Part shown: piece by piece, positions 58,937 through 60,927 of the stretch | How the letters are laid out: each line of letters starts with the position of its first letter | Position numbering within the stretch: position 1 is the first letter of the stretch | Source: a virus | Reading direction: 5' to 3' (one strand) | Virus record (IMG/VR): IMGVR_UViG_3300017752_004703 | Location: 1-60,927 of that record | Length of the DNA: 60,927 nt | The notes under the pieces: generated by a model | The model's input: only the letters and a program-made list of their open reading frames with translations | What the model was told of the DNA's origin: nothing | Databases searched by the model: none | Translations under genes and position numbers: made by a program

Positions 58937-60927
58937 TGGACATAATCAATCCATATATCCACGGAGGCGAGTCTGTAGCATTTGACGGCTTTGGTAATCG
59001 AAGCCGTAGCTTTAATGGTGTTGATGATTATATTGATTGGGGCGATAGGGATGACTTTAGCTTTGGTGATAGTAGTAATGATTCTCCTTTTTCAATTTCT
59101 ATATGGTGTAAGCCAAATGACTTGTATAAGTTTAGGATGCTTAACAAGTATATAGACCCTACAAATAAAGAATGGCTATTTAATTTTAACACAACCGATC
59201 AAATTACTTTTTTTATATATGATCAAAGGTCTTTTGCTAGAAGGGGTGGTGCTACTCCAGCATTGAGTTCACTGCAGGGAACTTGGATACATTGCGTAGC
59301 CACTTACGATGGCAGGGGTGGGGCAAATGCTCATGAAGGCATTAAGATTTATGTAAATGGTGTTTCTCAAACGATTACCAGTAATAATGCAGGTAATTAT
59401 ACTGCAATGCACAATACAAATTGTGCCATGACTACACATGCAGATACAAATAAATACACGGATGGTAAATTGGCAGACATTAGACTGTATAATTCCGAGC
59501 TATCATCTACAGACATCTCCGACCTATACAACGGAACTAACCTCACTACAAACCTAGTAGGTCACTGGCTCAAGGATACAGATGACGTTTTAGATCATTC
59601 TGTTAATTCTAACAATGGTGAAAACTTCGGTAGTATATTCTCACCCGATAACCCATCACCAGCGGTAGAATTTGGAAGGGCTTCACGTAGCTTTGATGGT
59701 GTTAATGATTATATTGATTTAGGTGATAGTGATGACTTTAGCTTTGGTGATGGAAGTAATGATTCACCATTTTCTGTTAGTGCTTGGATAAAAATGGAGA
59801 ATCATATAAAGTTCCGTGTAATTGGTAAATACAAAGACCAAACACCAGATGAAAGAGAATGGCTTTTTTCTACTGATTCATCGGGAAGGTTGATGATTTT
59901 TCTTTCTGATAATATTAATGGTGGTAGTATAAACAGAAGATATTCTGACACAACCATAATGGCAAGTTACGTTGGACAATGGATACATGTTGTAGCGACT
60001 TATGATGGTAGCGGAAGCGACAGCGGTATTAAATTATATATAAATGCGAGTAGGGTGGATGATATCTCACAGTCATCTGGTAATTACACTTCAATGGTAA
60101 ACACAGGTGAGCCTTGCAAAATTGGCACTACTATAGTTAGCACAGGCGCAAATTACACTGAAGGTAATATTGCAGACGTAAGGATATATAACACTGATAT
60201 ATCTTCCTCAGATGTAACCGATTTATACGCTGGAACTAACGTAACCACTAACCTAGTAGGGCGTTGGATAACAGACAACGATGACGTAGAAGATAAGGCT
60301 GGGATAAATGACGGAACTAACTTCGGATCAACTTACTCGTATGATGCCCCATTTCCAGTCGACAAATTAATAGACACTTACGCAAGTGCTTGTGGTGCTT
60401 ACTCACTCAGAGAGCTAACGACTGCTTGGGCTGGTCAACCAGTTGTAGAAGTAAGAAGAATCTTTGATGGAGCGTATAGTGATTTTACAGCATCGGAAAT
60501 AACCGACGGTACGCTGGCTACTTGGTGTCAAGGTACATCAGCTTTTGTTCGTACTTGGTATGATCAAAGCGGTAATGGTATAGATGTAACACAAACCACA
60601 GAAGCCAACCAACCAAGAATTGCTACCAATGGTGTTGTTGAATCAGATAACGGAAAGCCAGCAATAAATTTTGATACAACTGGGGCAGGGTTTAGTAACA
60701 CTGGAAGCTTTGATTATGAAGGTGGTGTTTCTTGGTATGCAGTCACACATACAACAGTCAATAGTAGCCAAGATCGTGTTTGGTGTGATGATAAAATTGG
60801 CGAGCAAGGGTTTGTTATATTTTATACAAGTGGATTATATTTTTTAAATGATGGTGCTGGCTATATAAACCATACAGCAAGCGGTGCAACTACAAACAAG
60901 CAATTAAGATCGTATAACTTCGATGAG
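58936..60927 (+). CDS. LamG-repeat fibre protein with arabinofuranosidase-B-like domain, 3'-truncated by window end
   Basis: The frame is open from the ATG at 58936 (which overlaps the upstream TAA) to the end of the window, 664 codons. Two LamG/concanavalin-like domains are visible. The first, about residues 20-220, starts SRSFNGVDDYIDWGDRDDFS and has WIHCVATYDG, IKIYVNGV and GKLADIRLYNSELS. The second repeats the pattern from RSFDGVNDYIDLGDSDDFSF. From about residue 475, CGAYSLRELTTAWAGQPVVE, FVRTWYDQSGNGIDVTQ and EANQPRIATNGVV match an alpha-L-arabinofuranosidase B-like sugar-binding/catalytic module frequent in phage fibres. Likely a glycan-binding fibre. Confidence 0.85.
   Translation, partial: MDIINPYIHGGESVAFDGFGNRSRSFNGVDDYIDWGDRDDFSFGDSSNDSPFSISIWCKPNDLYKFRMLNKYIDPTNKEWLFNFNTTDQITFFIYDQRSFARRGGATPALSSLQGTWIHCVATYDGRGGANAHEGIKIYVNGVSQTITSNNAGNYTAMHNTNCAMTTHADTNKYTDGKLADIRLYNSELSSTDISDLYNGTNLTTNLVGHWLKDTDDVLDHSVNSNNGENFGSIFSPDNPSPAVEFGRASRSFDGVNDYIDLGDSDDFSFGDGSNDSPFSVSAWIKMENHIKFRVIGKYKDQTPDEREWLFSTDSSGRLMIFLSDNINGGSINRRYSDTTIMASYVGQWIHVVATYDGSGSDSGIKLYINASRVDDISQSSGNYTSMVNTGEPCKIGTTIVSTGANYTEGNIADVRIYNTDISSSDVTDLYAGTNVTTNLVGRWITDNDDVEDKAGINDGTNFGSTYSYDAPFPVDKLIDTYASACGAYSLRELTTAWAGQPVVEVRRIFDGAYSDFTASEITDGTLATWCQGTSAFVRTWYDQSGNGIDVTQTTEANQPRIATNGVVESDNGKPAINFDTTGAGFSNTGSFDYEGGVSWYAVTHTTVNSSQDRVWCDDKIGEQGFVIFYTSGLYFLNDGAGYINHTASGATTNKQLRSYNFDE

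Noticed and set aside
1-60927. CRISPR arrays, tRNA genes, rRNA, insertion sequences, integrase or attachment sites
   Set aside because: No repeat-spacer pattern, cloverleaf candidate, transposase or recombinase motif was noticed. Only protein-coding repeats (LRR, collagen, fibre) were found. Computational scans such as tRNAscan-SE could still find short RNAs.

Overview
The window is a 60.9 kb segment of a large, AT-rich, lytic-looking tailed phage genome. A lambda-type tail-tip gene set (homologues of gpK, gpI, gpL and gpJ) argues for a long non-contractile tail (siphovirus). Replication is largely self-encoded: a DnaB-type helicase, a TOPRIM primase, a RecA-type recombinase, SSB, a Cas4-like nuclease, a class I ribonucleotide reductase, a dNMP kinase, and a bacterial-type DNA polymerase III alpha divided over three cistrons. 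No integrase, repressor, tRNA, IS element or CRISPR array was seen. The host cannot be named. Several start codons sit 5-9 nt after good sigma70-type -35/-10 boxes and almost no Shine-Dalgarno sequences are visible. This speaks against a Bacteroidota host with its TTTG/TAnnTTTG promoters, although BspA-like leucine-rich repeats (LRR_5) are common in that phylum.

Layout. (1) 1-6586, rightward: two very large BspA-like LRR proteins. The second begins with about 370 residues resembling a phage tail-tube protein and continues into more than 1,000 residues of LRR. (2) 6618-10000, leftward: an FmdB-like small protein, Hsp20, a GT4 glycosyltransferase, SSB, a small sigma factor and a dNMP kinase. 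(3) 10001-10442: a non-coding divergent region with nested hairpins. (4) 10443-36752, rightward: NrdB/NrdA, a conserved phage protein, a glycan-modification block (GT2, sulfotransferase, GT32, LicD, methyltransferase, Gmd), the replication block (RecA, nuclease, DnaB, primase, Cas4-like nuclease, PHP / exonuclease / polymerase cistrons, a ClpA-like unfoldase), then a kinase-fold protein, GT4/GT9 glycosyltransferases, a possible annealing protein and an acetyltransferase. (5) 36749-46695, leftward: the tail-tip operon, with a gpL homologue broken by a frameshift. (6) 46795-60927, rightward: GNAT-like paralogues, small virion-like proteins, a fibre cluster with three tandem LRR fibres, a second glycan block (a sulfotransferase/fucosyltransferase-like fusion, WcbI, a sulfotransferase), a collagen-like fibre, and a LamG-rich fibre cut by the window end.

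The theme is surface chemistry and recognition. The phage carries at least five LRR proteins likely displayed on the tail, LamG and collagen-like fibres, and about a dozen enzymes able to sulfate, fucosylate, phospho-substitute or methylate glycans. These could decorate the phage's own fibres or remodel the host surface. The most unusual features are the LRR-bearing tail-tube-like protein, the three-cistron polymerase III alpha, a ClpP-loop-bearing ClpA homologue, the sulfotransferase/fucosyltransferase fusion next to fibre genes, and a set of leaderless promoters with near-constant geometry.
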